A model generated the notes under the pieces. The model had not been told where the DNA came from and ran no database searches. It saw nothing but the letters and a program-made list of their open reading frames with translations. Positions 32,139-41,665 of a DNA stretch of 54,130 bases are shown piece by piece (positions within the stretch are counted from its first letter, which is position 1; each line of letters begins with the position of its first letter). Made by a program: the position numbers and the translations under genes. The DNA is from an uncultured Bacteroidia bacterium. Lineage in GTDB: Bacteria; Bacteroidota; Bacteroidia; Bacteroidales; F082. The stretch spans positions 1 to 54,130 of the forward strand of contig CAJVWU010000017.1 of the NCBI GenBank assembly GCA_913009755.1, read 5' to 3'.

Positions 32139-35100
32139 ATGGTTACATACAGGCGTTTAATATATTTGTTATTAATTTGGGCAATTTCTCCTTTTGCGCA
32201 TGCCCAAAACCAAGCCAATGTTTGGTATTTTGGAGATGATACAGGATTGGATTTTAATACCGGCCAGCCTGTTGTTCTGGATGGTTTCTTCAATGTATAT
32301 ATGAACTCAGCGTCCATAAGCGATTCTTCAGGTCATTTCCTGTTTGCAACCAATGGTGAGAAATTATGGAACCGGAATAAGCAGGTGATGCTAAATGGTG
32401 ACAGTATAAAAGGGAGTATAAGTAGTTCGCAAGGTGCACTTATTGTTCAAAAACCGGGTTCTGTCAATTTATATTATGTATTTACAGCAGGATTTGCAGA
32501 AGGCCCGCCGGCAGATTACGGTTTATACTATTGTGTTGTTGACATGGACCTGGATGGCGGACTTGGCGGGGTGACCAATGAAAAAAACATATTGCTTGAA
32601 GATGCCTGGGATGCAGCGGACAAAATAGTGGCCGCCCGGCAGCAAAACAGTGAAAATATATGGATAGTAACCCGTAAATTCACCGAAGACGGTTATGCAG
32701 CTTTCCTGCTCACGCAAAATGGAATCAATACAAATGCCGTTTTCAGCCCTTCTATTGACAGGCCTTATGAAAATATTGAAGGGAACATGAAAATTTCACA
32801 AAATAAAAAATACCTTGCAGCTGCATATCGTACAGAATTGGGTGGTTATGAAAAACCGGATGTAGAGATTTGCAAATTTAATGCAAAAACCGGTGTAATT
32901 GATTTACTTTATACGATCAGGAATTATGGCGAAGATGGTTGTGAAAACTTTGAGCCGTGGGGTGTGGAGTTTTCGCCCGATTCCAAATTCCTGTATGTTG
33001 TCTTTAATGCTGAATGTCCGCTTAGGAATTCTGATCAATTAAATCCGCTGCCACTATATCAATATGACATGCAATATATTGAAGATTCGGCACAGTTTTA
33101 TGACACACGGATTCTGATAAAGACAGGCCCCGGCATAGGCCTTCAACTGGCGAGGGACGGGAAGATTTATTGTTCTTCGGATAGTTATGGCACCTATGAC
33201 TATGTTAGTGTAATCCACAAACCCTGGGTGCGTGGTACGGGCTGTGATTATGAAGCTGATGCAATTGATTTAGAACAGGGAAAGGTAGGGCCCTTTTTCC
33301 CCAATATTCTTACTGACTACCTTTTCCGTTTTGAGTGGGAAGGCAGGTGTTCGAGTGAGCCGTTTGTTTTCCAGTCCAATTTCATTCCCGAACCATCACA
33401 TATCCGCTGGAGTTTCAGCGACCCTGATGCGGGCGCCGACAGCATTTCATTAGAACTAAACCCTGTCCACTATTTTAGCCGGGGAGGTGAATACGAGGTA
33501 AAGGTTGTGGTCCAATACCCCGGCGGCAGGGTGGAACGGACATCGAGGGTGGTCAGCGTAACTGATTCCCCGCACCCCGGCCTTGGCCCCGATACCCTGA
33601 TGTGCAAACAGGGTGACATTACCCTGAACGCCGGAGATGAAGAAGGGGTTTATTTATGGAGCGACGGGACTTTTGGTGAAAATATCAATGAAATTACCGT
33701 ATCCGATACGGGGTGGTATTGGGTACAGGTAACGAATAGTGAAAACTGCTCCGAAGTGGACAGCATTCACGTCGGCCTTTACCCCCCGCCCGACATCAAC
33801 GAAGACAACCTTCAGCTTGTTCCCACCACCTGCGGCGGCAGCAACGGCAAAATACTCGGCCTGCAGGTTACCGGCACAGACCCCCTGTCGTTTGAGTGGT
33901 ACGATGCGGATGGCAATTTGCTGGGAGATTCCCTCGACCTGGCCGGCCTCACCGTGGGCAATTATTTCCTCCACATCTTCGACGGCAACGGATGCATCAC
34001 TATTTCTCATTCTTATACCATCGAAGATGCCGGAAATATAGAAGTAACAGCAGTGGAAAAAACAGACAGCCACTGCGGGCAGGACAACGGGTCAATTACC
34101 GTCACAGCCGCGGGCGCAGCCGAAGATTTATTGTATTCCGTTGACAACGGCGCCACCTGGCAGGACAGTAACATTTTTGAAAACCTTTCCGCGGGAAATT
34201 ACTTCGCCAGGGCGAAAGACCCGTCGGGTTGCGAAGGGGTGTATGCAGACAACCCGGTGGTCATCAAAGACATTACAGGGCCGCAAGTTGTTTCAGTAGC
34301 CACCGTCCCCGAAACTGACAACCTGGCCAACGGCGAGATTGACATCACCGCCACGGTGGATACGGGACCCGTTTATTACTCCATAGATAACGGCGCAACC
34401 TTTCAGACGGACGACGGAAAGTTCACCAACCTGACGGCAGGAACTTACAATTGTGTGCTCAAAGACGGTTTTGGCTGCGATACCATGTTTACCGTGGAAG
34501 TGGAACGTACGATCTCCCAACTCATCGAAGCCATTGCCGGGGACGGCGCCACCTGCATCGGCAATGCGGCGGTGGTTCCATTGAAGTTGGTCAACTTCAA
34601 AGACATTTACAAATTCCATGTCACACTCACCTACGACACCAGCATCCTCAAAACCAACGGATACATGAAGGTAAACCCCGTGCTGAAACCCAACCTGCAG
34701 GTGAGCATCATCCCCGGCACGGATAAGGTAATTGTCACCTGGCAGGGCGACAGGCCCGAAACACTGGACGACAATGCCACCATGCTTGAACTGGTGTTCG
34801 GGGCAAAAAAAGAAGGGTTGTCGGGCATTGACTGGGCAGCCCAGGGCGGGGAAAGCGCTTTTTACAATGAACAATTAGAGGAAGTCAGCGCAGAATATCA
34901 CGTGGGGACGTTGCGGGTTTTTACAAGTCCGGAAATATCCATGGCCTCAACGAAAAAAGTATGTGAAGGCGGTGAAATTACAACTTACCCGTTTGTGACC
35001 GGGGGTTCAGGATATGTTAAATACGAGTGGTTTGGCCCGAATAATTATTACAGTACCAATGAAAGGATTACCATTCAGAATATAAAGACAGGACAAGCTG

Positions 35101-35669
35101 GTATTTACACCTTAATTGTTACGGATACCATCAATTGTTCAGACAGTTCTCATGTGGAAGTGATTGTCAATCAAAGCCCGCAGATCACCTTTGCGGGAAT
35201 TGACACCCTGTTTGCCCAACCCGGCTTTGTCCTCAAGGCGGGCAGCGGCTACGCAAGTTACCTGTGGAACACGGGCGACACCACCGATGCCATCCAGGTC
35301 AACACGGAAGGGCTGTATTCGGTATTGGTCACTACAACAGAAAGCTGCCAGGCGGCCGACACGGTCATGGTGCTCTGGGGCGGCGAGCCCTTTTGGCTGC
35401 CCAACGCCTTTACACCCAACGGCGACGGGCTGAACGACGAGTTCAAACCCGTTCAGCGGTACGACCTTGTTAAAACCTACCGGCTGTTCATTTACAACCG
35501 CTGGGGCCAGCTCATTTTTGAAACCTCCGACATCAACCAGGGCTGGGACGGCACTTACAAAGGGAAACCGGCAGAGCAGGGCACTTACGTTTATAAAATT
35601 GTTTACACTTCAACTTCCACCGGCAGCGGGCCGCAAAGCGTGGCGGGGAATGTGACGCTGGTGAGGTGA
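32139..35669 (+). CDS. Large secreted adhesin-like protein with SprB-like repeats, cohesin-like domain and T9SS type B sorting domain
   Basis: A 1176-residue exported protein. After the signal peptide (cleaved near AHAQ, residue 22) comes a beta-propeller-like region (about 25-400; WYFGDDTGLDF, FSPDSKFLYV). A PKD-like domain follows (about 405-475), then Ig-like/SprB-type repeats (about 545-800; PTTCGGSNGKI, SHCGQDNGSITV, YSIDNGATF). A cohesin-like domain lies at about 805-925 (VVPLKLVNFKDIYKFHVTLTYD), then another PKD-like module. The gliding-motility-type C-terminal domain runs from PNAFTPNGDGLNDEF to the end with NRWGQLIF and GWDGTYKG. This end marks type B T9SS cargo, which is attached to the surface or released. 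Base composition changes sharply between modules. Probable role is adhesion or substrate capture; inferred. Confidence 0.9.
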   Translation: MVTYRRLIYLLLIWAISPFAHAQNQANVWYFGDDTGLDFNTGQPVVLDGFFNVYMNSASISDSSGHFLFATNGEKLWNRNKQVMLNGDSIKGSISSSQGALIVQKPGSVNLYYVFTAGFAEGPPADYGLYYCVVDMDLDGGLGGVTNEKNILLEDAWDAADKIVAARQQNSENIWIVTRKFTEDGYAAFLLTQNGINTNAVFSPSIDRPYENIEGNMKISQNKKYLAAAYRTELGGYEKPDVEICKFNAKTGVIDLLYTIRNYGEDGCENFEPWGVEFSPDSKFLYVVFNAECPLRNSDQLNPLPLYQYDMQYIEDSAQFYDTRILIKTGPGIGLQLARDGKIYCSSDSYGTYDYVSVIHKPWVRGTGCDYEADAIDLEQGKVGPFFPNILTDYLFRFEWEGRCSSEPFVFQSNFIPEPSHIRWSFSDPDAGADSISLELNPVHYFSRGGEYEVKVVVQYPGGRVERTSRVVSVTDSPHPGLGPDTLMCKQGDITLNAGDEEGVYLWSDGTFGENINEITVSDTGWYWVQVTNSENCSEVDSIHVGLYPPPDINEDNLQLVPTTCGGSNGKILGLQVTGTDPLSFEWYDADGNLLGDSLDLAGLTVGNYFLHIFDGNGCITISHSYTIEDAGNIEVTAVEKTDSHCGQDNGSITVTAAGAAEDLLYSVDNGATWQDSNIFENLSAGNYFARAKDPSGCEGVYADNPVVIKDITGPQVVSVATVPETDNLANGEIDITATVDTGPVYYSIDNGATFQTDDGKFTNLTAGTYNCVLKDGFGCDTMFTVEVERTISQLIEAIAGDGATCIGNAAVVPLKLVNFKDIYKFHVTLTYDTSILKTNGYMKVNPVLKPNLQVSIIPGTDKVIVTWQGDRPETLDDNATMLELVFGAKKEGLSGIDWAAQGGESAFYNEQLEEVSAEYHVGTLRVFTSPEISMASTKKVCEGGEITTYPFVTGGSGYVKYEWFGPNNYYSTNERITIQNIKTGQAGIYTLIVTDTINCSDSSHVEVIVNQSPQITFAGIDTLFAQPGFVLKAGSGYASYLWNTGDTTDAIQVNTEGLYSVLVTTTESCQAADTVMVLWGGEPFWLPNAFTPNGDGLNDEFKPVQRYDLVKTYRLFIYNRWGQLIFETSDINQGWDGTYKGKPAEQGTYVYKIVYTSTSTGSGPQSVAGNVTLVR

Positions 35670-35670
35670 A

Positions 35671-35750
35671 GCGGGGGATATGGGTTGCGGGGATGTCATC
35701 AACGTCCCGAAGGGACAGAATGAACGACAGCCACAGGATTTATCCTTTGG
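35671..35750. repeat. Repeat-like intergenic element with two small hairpins
   Basis: Begins with GCGGGGGATATGGGTTGCGGGG (35671-35692), close to the segment at 18154-18173, in both cases just after a stop codon. It then contains GTCCC-GAA-GGGAC (35704-35716) and an imperfect CCACAGGAT/ATCCTTTGG hairpin (35731-35750). Probably a dispersed genomic repeat. Confidence 0.5.
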
Positions 35751-35815
35751 CGGAATGAGTGGGCACATAACCACGCTTAACACCAAACACTTTCCCCCCT
35801 AACCTGATTTATTCC

Positions 35816-36478
35816 TCACGGTTTTATATTTTCAACCGGGATATCCACCTCATCCCCAAAACATATCATCGCATTGATCAACCGGGCTTTCCGGAAATAT
35901 CTCAAATCCTCCGGGCGGATGTCGGCAGGGCGGATTTTTTCTTCATCAAGCAGCCGTGCCCGTTGTGTCCCTTTCAGCAGGGGAAGGGCCGGTGTTATCC
36001 ATTCTTTGCCGTTGAAAAAAAGAATGTTGGCAAAAGAAGTATCGGTGATGAGACCGTTTTTGACGATGAGGATGTCATCGCAACCGCCTTTTTTAGCAAC
36101 AAGTTTTTCAATGGGTTTCCGGTCAAGGAATTTGTGTAAATAGTCAATTTCATCATCAGCGACTATTTTCAATGTTCGTATCTTCGGGCGTTGGTAGGGG
36201 AGGAATTCGGTTTTTTCAATTTGTTCGGTATAAATTATACGACATTTGACTATATATTGCTTTCCTTGCATCGGGATTGCAAATCCCGACGAGCTTAGTT
36301 CATTTATTCGCTCTTCCGGATTTGTAATCCGAAAGCTACTTTTAAAAAAATATTTATTTAAATCAATTTCATCTTCCCGCCTAAACAACATTTTCCTTGA
36401 CCGGTTCATCCGGTGCTGATGATAATCCAGGTTTTCAAAACCGTCGTTTTCAAATCGTATGGTTTCGAGGAGTTTCAA
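35816..36478 (-). CDS. pabC: Aminodeoxychorismate lyase (class IV aminotransferase fold)
   Basis: Releases pyruvate from 4-amino-4-deoxychorismate to give p-aminobenzoate. The 220-residue fold-IV PLP protein has the PLP lysine K116 in YLHKFLDRKP (aligns with GIKHLNRL of E. coli PabC), the DDILIVKNGLITDTSFANILF segment and the TPALPLLKGTQRARLL substrate loop. About 25 residues too many lie between the N-terminal strand-helix and the VKCRIIY strand: residues 47-72 are encoded by a palindromic element (see repeat at 36271-36331) read in frame. Without it the length would fit short Bacteroidota PabC proteins. pabB and pabA lie 2.6 and 5.2 kb away. Probably still functional because the frame is open and motifs intact. 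Confidence 0.88.
   Translation of the reverse strand: MKLLETIRFENDGFENLDYHQHRMNRSRKMLFRREDEIDLNKYFFKSSFRITNPEERINELSSSGFAIPMQGKQYIVKCRIIYTEQIEKTEFLPYQRPKIRTLKIVADDEIDYLHKFLDRKPIEKLVAKKGGCDDILIVKNGLITDTSFANILFFNGKEWITPALPLLKGTQRARLLDEEKIRPADIRPEDLRYFRKARLINAMICFGDEVDIPVENIKP
36271..36331. repeat. Two-hairpin palindromic element inserted in frame within pabC
   Basis: Hairpin 1: TCGGGATT (36271-36278), GCA, AATCCCGA (36282-36289). A 27-bp spacer follows. Hairpin 2: CGGATT (36317-36322), TGT, AATCCG (36326-36331). On the pabC coding strand it reads as RITNP...SGFAIP in frame. A related but diverged pattern (ACCGG/CCGGT around CACAAAT) occurs at 51954-52010. Confidence 0.75.
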
Positions 36479-36644
36479 GGCGATCAGATATGCTCATTAA
36501 ATTCCTGTGCGAAAATAACATCTTTACACGCACGAAAAAAATCAGGAAAGCTAATACGTAGAATTATGTTGTTGGAGGACACCAAGGGGGAGGCACGGAA
36601 ATGCGGACACCAACAAGGGAGGAAATCCGCAAAAGTTCTGCCGG

Positions 36645-38153
36645 CTATTGATCTTCCACCGTATTAAAAATGTGAGCACTTTGGTCAGGCAGATATTTTT
36701 CCTTTAAAATGCTTTCGGTTGTGTTGATCAGCTTGTTCATGAAATCACGGTAATCACTTTTTGTGGAATTGGGGTTGACGATCAGCCGGAAAAATACAAT
36801 TCCGTTTTTTGAAACGGAATAATTGGTAAAATAGCTTCCGCTCCTGAACAGCCGGTCACGGATTTCCATGTTCATTTCATTCATGTCAATACTGTTTTTC
36901 GGGTGAACGATACGGAAGCAGACATTAAAATACTGGGGATCGGCAATCAGTTCAAACCACGGATTTTGGGTGATCAGTTTTTTCAGATAGTTCACTTTTG
37001 AATACAGGTCATTGATCATGTTGCTGTATCCCCGGTCACCATAGAATTTCCATGCCAGCCACACTTTCAGTGCGTCAACATGCCGGCCGCACTGCAACGA
37101 TTTGGGGCCGGTGTCCAGAGAAGTGTTCTCGGTTGAATGAAAAAGATAATCAGCGCCCTGTACTGCATTGCACTTGAGCATGAGCCCATCGTGTTTTGAA
37201 AGGAAAAATGAGGCATACAGCGGAACGCCCATCATTTTGTGTGCATCCCATGTAAAGGAATCAGCCAGTTCAATGCCATCAAGTAATTTCTGTTTTTTCT
37301 TGTTTTTATACAACAGCAGGGTTCCCCCCCAGGCGCCGTCAATATGCAGCCACAAATTGTATTTTTTTGCAATGGCCGCTATTTCCCTGAACGGGTCGAA
37401 CGATCCGTAAACCGTTGTTCCGGCTGTTGCCCCGATAAAAAATGGTTTTTCCCCTTTTTCAAGTGACTGTTTGATCGCCTTTTCGAGCAAATCCGTTTTC
37501 ATGCGTCCGTTTTCATCGGAAGGTATTTCGGTTAACGATTCGGTGCCGAGGCCAGTTACATTCATCATTTTTTTAAAGGAATAATGAGCCTGGTCCGAAA
37601 CGAATACCCTGAATTGTATGCCGTTGATCCCTTTGTCTTTTGTTTCGGGCATGGCCTTGTAACGGGCACAGAGCAATCCCATCAGGTTGGCATAACTTCC
37701 GCCCGGAACCATGATGCCGTCGGCCGGATTGTTTTCCGTTTTAAACCCGATCAGGCGGTTCATTTTGTCAATGATCTCCTGTTCAATCAATGTGCCCAAT
37801 GGTGCCGCTTCATAGGTTGCCATGGTGGTATTGGTGAGCGTGGCAATGATCTCGCCGATAAATGACGGAAAAGTGAAAGCAGAGAACAACTGGTTGCTGA
37901 AATTGCGGTGTGTGGTCCGGACACTGTACCTTAAATATTTGCGCAATACTTTGATAAGCCATTCATTATCCATGCCTTCTTCGTTGATCGTCAGGTCAAT
38001 TTTTTTCTTCAGGTCTCCGGGCTTTTGATAATTTAACACCAGGGTGTCCGGTGAATTGTTCTGATTGAGGTATCTCCCGATCATTCTGAATATCCGGCGC
38101 AGGATCCTTTTGTCAACCTGCTTTGTGATGGGTAAATGATTGTTGAAGATCAT
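36645..38153 (-). CDS. PLP-dependent group II decarboxylase (GAD/CSAD-like)
   Basis: A 502-residue fold-type I decarboxylase. The PLP lysine is K306 in SFTWDAHKMMG. The preceding HIDGAWGG has D272, which pairs with the pyridine nitrogen, and H190 in DQAHYS stacks on the cofactor. The N-terminal THRNFSNQLFSAF and TTMATYEAAPLGTLIE segments resemble animal glutamate (GAD65/67) and cysteine-sulfinate decarboxylases more than bacterial GadB. Substrate could be glutamate, aspartate, cysteine sulfinate or a diamino acid; sequence alone does not decide. It splits the pab genes: pabC lies downstream on the same strand, with a beta-barrel gene and pabB upstream. Confidence 0.9.
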   Translation of the reverse strand: MIFNNHLPITKQVDKRILRRIFRMIGRYLNQNNSPDTLVLNYQKPGDLKKKIDLTINEEGMDNEWLIKVLRKYLRYSVRTTHRNFSNQLFSAFTFPSFIGEIIATLTNTTMATYEAAPLGTLIEQEIIDKMNRLIGFKTENNPADGIMVPGGSYANLMGLLCARYKAMPETKDKGINGIQFRVFVSDQAHYSFKKMMNVTGLGTESLTEIPSDENGRMKTDLLEKAIKQSLEKGEKPFFIGATAGTTVYGSFDPFREIAAIAKKYNLWLHIDGAWGGTLLLYKNKKKQKLLDGIELADSFTWDAHKMMGVPLYASFFLSKHDGLMLKCNAVQGADYLFHSTENTSLDTGPKSLQCGRHVDALKVWLAWKFYGDRGYSNMINDLYSKVNYLKKLITQNPWFELIADPQYFNVCFRIVHPKNSIDMNEMNMEIRDRLFRSGSYFTNYSVSKNGIVFFRLIVNPNSTKSDYRDFMNKLINTTESILKEKYLPDQSAHIFNTVEDQ

Positions 38154-38280
38154 GGTTTTATATTTTTATTCCTGAACGGATCCCAAAAAGACCTTCCCTT
38201 ATTTTAACGGAAGCAATCTTAATAACGAATGATTTTTGCAAATCTATATAAAACGATGAAGATTTAACCGGAAAGCATCA

Positions 38281-39000
38281 TCACTTTCCTGTTGAGAAAT
38301 GATAAGTCAACCCGATTGACAGTGAAAGCGAGCGGTTTCTGACCTCTTCAGTATAAAAATAATAAATATTGTTTGCATTGGGGCCGAATTGTGACTGGCC
38401 GTTTTTCATGGCATTGGATAAATCCATGCGATAGGACACGTCAACGAGAAGTTTCAGGTGTTTTTGTATTGGAATATCAAAACCAATTCCGGAAATAAAA
38501 CCGAGAACCGTTTTATTCATTCCATTGGAAAGGTCATTTTCGGTGATTATTGTTTTATATCCGGAATTTGTATAATATATCGTATCATTGTTTTTGGCAG
38601 AAAGAAGAAATGATAAGTAGGCACCGGCCCTGAAATAAAAGATTTGATTTTTAAACATCCCTATCTTTAAAGTTAAAGGAACGTCAATGTATTTGAATTT
38701 ACTTTTTCCTATTACTGATGCACTGCCAACAAGATTTTCATCCGTTTCATAATTAAATCCCTGTTCATAATAGCCGGGATCACTAAACAGGGATAATTTT
38801 TCCGACAACGGATAGGAAAGAATAATGCCAAACTGTTTTGATATAAATTTTGTGGTTTTGGTTGAATAACCATCTGAATTATAGGTTCCGTTGATATTTG
38901 AAAAGTTCATTCCCCCTAAAATTCCCACAGAAGCTGTTTGTCCATAGCTGAAAATACTACTGAAGAATAAACAGATAAAAAAGGCAATTGATTTTTTCAT
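38281..39000 (-). CDS. Outer-membrane beta-barrel protein
   Basis: A 239-residue protein with a signal peptide (MKKSIAFFICLFFSSIFSYG, about 1-20) and alternating beta strands: GILGGMNFSNING at the start, KYIDVPLTLKIGM, FYFRAGAYLSFLL, LGFISGIGFDI and a C-terminal SLSLSIGLTYHF ending in the aromatic typical of barrels. It resembles the PorT-like/porin family of small Bacteroidota barrels. Substrate or role unknown. It sits between the GAD/CSAD-like gene and pabB on the same strand but is separated by 127 and 64 bp. Confidence 0.88.
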   Translation of the reverse strand: MKKSIAFFICLFFSSIFSYGQTASVGILGGMNFSNINGTYNSDGYSTKTTKFISKQFGIILSYPLSEKLSLFSDPGYYEQGFNYETDENLVGSASVIGKSKFKYIDVPLTLKIGMFKNQIFYFRAGAYLSFLLSAKNNDTIYYTNSGYKTIITENDLSNGMNKTVLGFISGIGFDIPIQKHLKLLVDVSYRMDLSNAMKNGQSQFGPNANNIYYFYTEEVRNRSLSLSIGLTYHFSTGK

Positions 39001-39064
39001 AGGTTGGGGTTTTTAAAAAATTGATTTTTGAAAACTAGCAAATACCCTGCCAAGTACTTGTTGT

Positions 39065-40030
39065 TTATACGGGAATATAGATTTTATCAATCAATTCACG
39101 GTATTCATCTTCACAATTGCTTTTTACCGTTATGCCGCCACCGCTTTTGTAAACCAGTCCCTCATGCGTTTTTTCAATGAACCGGATCATCACCCCGCTG
39201 TCCATATTTTCACCGTCGAACAGGCCGAAGATACCGGTATAATAGCCCCTGTCGTACTGTTCGGCTTCTTTAATGATCTCAAGTGTTTTCCGTTTCGGTG
39301 CCCCTGAAACGGAACCTGCCGGCAAGAGCTTAAACAGGATGTTGCCTAAGTTTTCGTGATAGTTTTCCGGCAATGTGCCTGTGATCATCGAACTCATTTG
39401 AAGTAATTCGCCCCGGTGGGTTTTGATCTTTTCAATATTTCTGAATTTTTCCACTTTCACATTTTTAGCTACCCTGCTCAGGTCGTTGCGGATGAGATCA
39501 ACGATGGTGTAATGTTCGGCCAGCTCTTTTTCACTGTTCAGCAAACGGTTCCTGGCATCGGGCAGGGTGGCATCCATGGTTCCTTTCATGGGGAATGAGC
39601 TGATCTTCCGACCTTCGGTTTTTATAAAAATTTCAGGGGAGAATACAACAAACCGGTCTTTAAACCGGAGTTTGTACCTGGCTTTGCTATAACAGAAGAT
39701 ATCCTGTAAAGTAAAGTTGGTTTTAATTTTACCTGGAAATGTGAGGTTCAGTAAAAATGAATTCCCATACCCGATGTGTTCCTGTACCCGGTTAAAGGCT
39801 TTTTGGTACCGGGTGTTATCCACAGCCTCGAATTTAAAATCAAGTTGCTTTTCAAGAGAAGTTGCCTGAACAAAATTTGAAACACCATTTACCTCAAATA
39901 ATACATCGCTGCTGTCCACTTCACTTAGCGGACAGACCCAGGGACTTTTTCCGGCAAAGTCAATCACAAAAAGAAAAGGAATCCGGTTGCCACCCAGATG
40001 ATTCAGGGTTTTGATAGTCAGGTTGTCCAC
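39065..40030 (-). CDS. pabB: Aminodeoxychorismate synthase component I
   Basis: Aminates chorismate with ammonia from PabA to form 4-amino-4-deoxychorismate for folate. The 321-residue protein is the compact chorismate-binding form, lacking the N-terminal domain of longer homologues. The key residue K149 in SSFPMKGTMDA distinguishes it from TrpE, which has alanine there; in PabB this lysine forms a covalent adduct with chorismate. Other motifs are VDLIRNDLSRVA, LPAGSVSGAPK and GYYTGIFG. Translation starts at a GTG (40028-40030), as no ATG lies in frame nearby upstream. pabA (opposite strand) and pabC are within 4 kb on either side. Confidence 0.94.
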   Translation of the reverse strand: MDNLTIKTLNHLGGNRIPFLFVIDFAGKSPWVCPLSEVDSSDVLFEVNGVSNFVQATSLEKQLDFKFEAVDNTRYQKAFNRVQEHIGYGNSFLLNLTFPGKIKTNFTLQDIFCYSKARYKLRFKDRFVVFSPEIFIKTEGRKISSFPMKGTMDATLPDARNRLLNSEKELAEHYTIVDLIRNDLSRVAKNVKVEKFRNIEKIKTHRGELLQMSSMITGTLPENYHENLGNILFKLLPAGSVSGAPKRKTLEIIKEAEQYDRGYYTGIFGLFDGENMDSGVMIRFIEKTHEGLVYKSGGGITVKSNCEDEYRELIDKIYIPV

Positions 40031-40170
40031 AGTTTTAGATTGTATCAGCGAAGATACCAGCTTTTAAGGGTTCATTTTATCGTTCAGGCTTTCGCTTCCA
40101 TGGCCATTAATGACATTTCAGGCCAAAGGAAGTTAAGACGGGCTCTTTTTATGAACATGGATATCAGACT

Positions 40171-41559
40171 TTAATGGCTGAAACCACCGGCCTCCTCTTT
40201 TGTTAACGGCCGGGATACCGGATGTTTTTTAAAATAGGCAAGGGCGTCCCGGTAATCGTTAATAAAAAGGTAGGACAAATCCCAGCTTGAACCATGACGT
40301 ACCAAAATACGTTGTACAATCAAATCCTGACGATTGGCAGGCATGCTATAGGCCGGCACCAGCCATCCGCGTGTCCGTAACCTGTCAGCCAAATCGAAAA
40401 GGTTAAAACCTGGATTCGCACCGTCTTTTATTTTCCAGCTTAAAGCAGGAATACCATCACTTCCATCATAAATAATTTCAAAAGGGCCTAATTTCCCAAT
40501 CTCCCCGGCTGTGTACATAGCAATGTCCCTGCACAATGCATGAACTTTGTGATATCCCTCTCGGCCCAGACGTAAATAATTATAATATTGAGATATTACC
40601 TGACCACCCGGGCGGGAGAAGTTGAGTGCGAAGTCGGGCATGTTGCCCCCCAGATAATTTACCCGGAATATGAGATCTTCCGGCAGGTTTTCTTGGTTGT
40701 GCCAAAGCAACCAGCCGACACCCAATGGAGCCAAACCGAATTTATGTCCGGAAGCATTTATTGATTTTACACGGGGCAGACGAAAGTCCCATTCCAGATC
40801 GGGATATAAAAAGGGGGCCACAAAACCGCCGCTGGCAGCATCAACGTGAATGGGGATGTCCAGACCGGTATCTTTCTGCAATTGATCAAGTGCATTACTC
40901 ACTTCCTTAACCGGTTCAAACTGGCCGGTAAAGGTTACGCCCAGGGTCGGCACAACAGCGATGGTATTTTCATCACAGCGTTTAACGGCTTCAGCGGCAT
41001 TCATAATATAACGGTCACCTTCCATTGGTATTTCCCTGAGTTCTATATCCCAGTACCGGGTAAACTTATGCCAGCAGATTTGCACGGGGCCGGTTACAAT
41101 ATTGGGATTGTCAATGGGCTTGCCTTTTGCTTTTTGTTTTTCCCTCCATTTCCACAAAAGGGCCATTCCGCCCAACATGGCGGCTTCGCTTGAACCGGTT
41201 GTTGAAGTGCCCATGGCATTGCCGGCATCCGGGGCATTCCACAAATCAGCCAGTATGTGAACACTGCGGCGTTCTATCTCGGCAGTCTGAGGATATTCGT
41301 CTTTATCAACCAGGTTTTTGTCAATGGACAGTTTCATGAGTGCAATGACTTCGTCTTCCAGCCAGGTTTGGCAAAAAGTGGCCAAATTCTGACGTGAGTT
41401 TCCATCAAGCATGAGTTCGTCCGCAATGATCCGATAAACAACCCGTGGATCACTTTCCTTTTCCGGCATCTTATATTTAGGTAATTTGTGTGATGCATAC
41501 ACCGAAGAAAAGATATCGTCATCCATCAGGTCTCTTACAGTTTCCCTGTAATGTAACAT
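40171..41559 (-). CDS. gadB: Glutamate decarboxylase (GadB-type)
   Basis: Converts glutamate to GABA and CO2, consuming a proton. The 462-residue protein has E. coli GadB-like motifs at nearly the same positions: [17 protein letters not shown] (about 115-131), D240 in HVDAASGG and the PLP lysine K273 in [11 protein letters not shown], each about 3 less than in E. coli. The C-terminal end FKKHP...[10 protein letters not shown] contains the terminal histidine region that closes the active site at neutral pH in E. coli. The usual glutamate/GABA antiporter gene is not adjacent. It has a candidate -7 box and lies between pabB and pabA. Confidence 0.95.
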   Translation of the reverse strand: MLHYRETVRDLMDDDIFSSVYASHKLPKYKMPEKESDPRVVYRIIADELMLDGNSRQNLATFCQTWLEDEVIALMKLSIDKNLVDKDEYPQTAEIERRSVHILADLWNAPDAGNAMGTSTTGSSEAAMLGGMALLWKWREKQKAKGKPIDNPNIVTGPVQICWHKFTRYWDIELREIPMEGDRYIMNAAEAVKRCDENTIAVVPTLGVTFTGQFEPVKEVSNALDQLQKDTGLDIPIHVDAASGGFVAPFLYPDLEWDFRLPRVKSINASGHKFGLAPLGVGWLLWHNQENLPEDLIFRVNYLGGNMPDFALNFSRPGGQVISQYYNYLRLGREGYHKVHALCRDIAMYTAGEIGKLGPFEIIYDGSDGIPALSWKIKDGANPGFNLFDLADRLRTRGWLVPAYSMPANRQDLIVQRILVRHGSSWDLSYLFINDYRDALAYFKKHPVSRPLTKEEAGGFSH

Positions 41560-41586
41560 AATCTATGTTTTTCTTTTATTGTTATG

Positions 41587-41594
41587 CAAACATA
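41587..41594 (-). promoter_or_regulatory. Candidate -7 element for gadB (TATGTTTG on minus strand)
   Basis: Minus-strand TATGTTTG matches TAnnTTTG, 27 bp before the gadB ATG; no clear -33 TTTG. Confidence 0.4.
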
Positions 41595-41665
41595 CATTAA
41601 AACGAACATTATATTCTGTTAAAAAAACAAAGTAGTTTAGCCGAAATCAAAAAACACTCCAGGCT

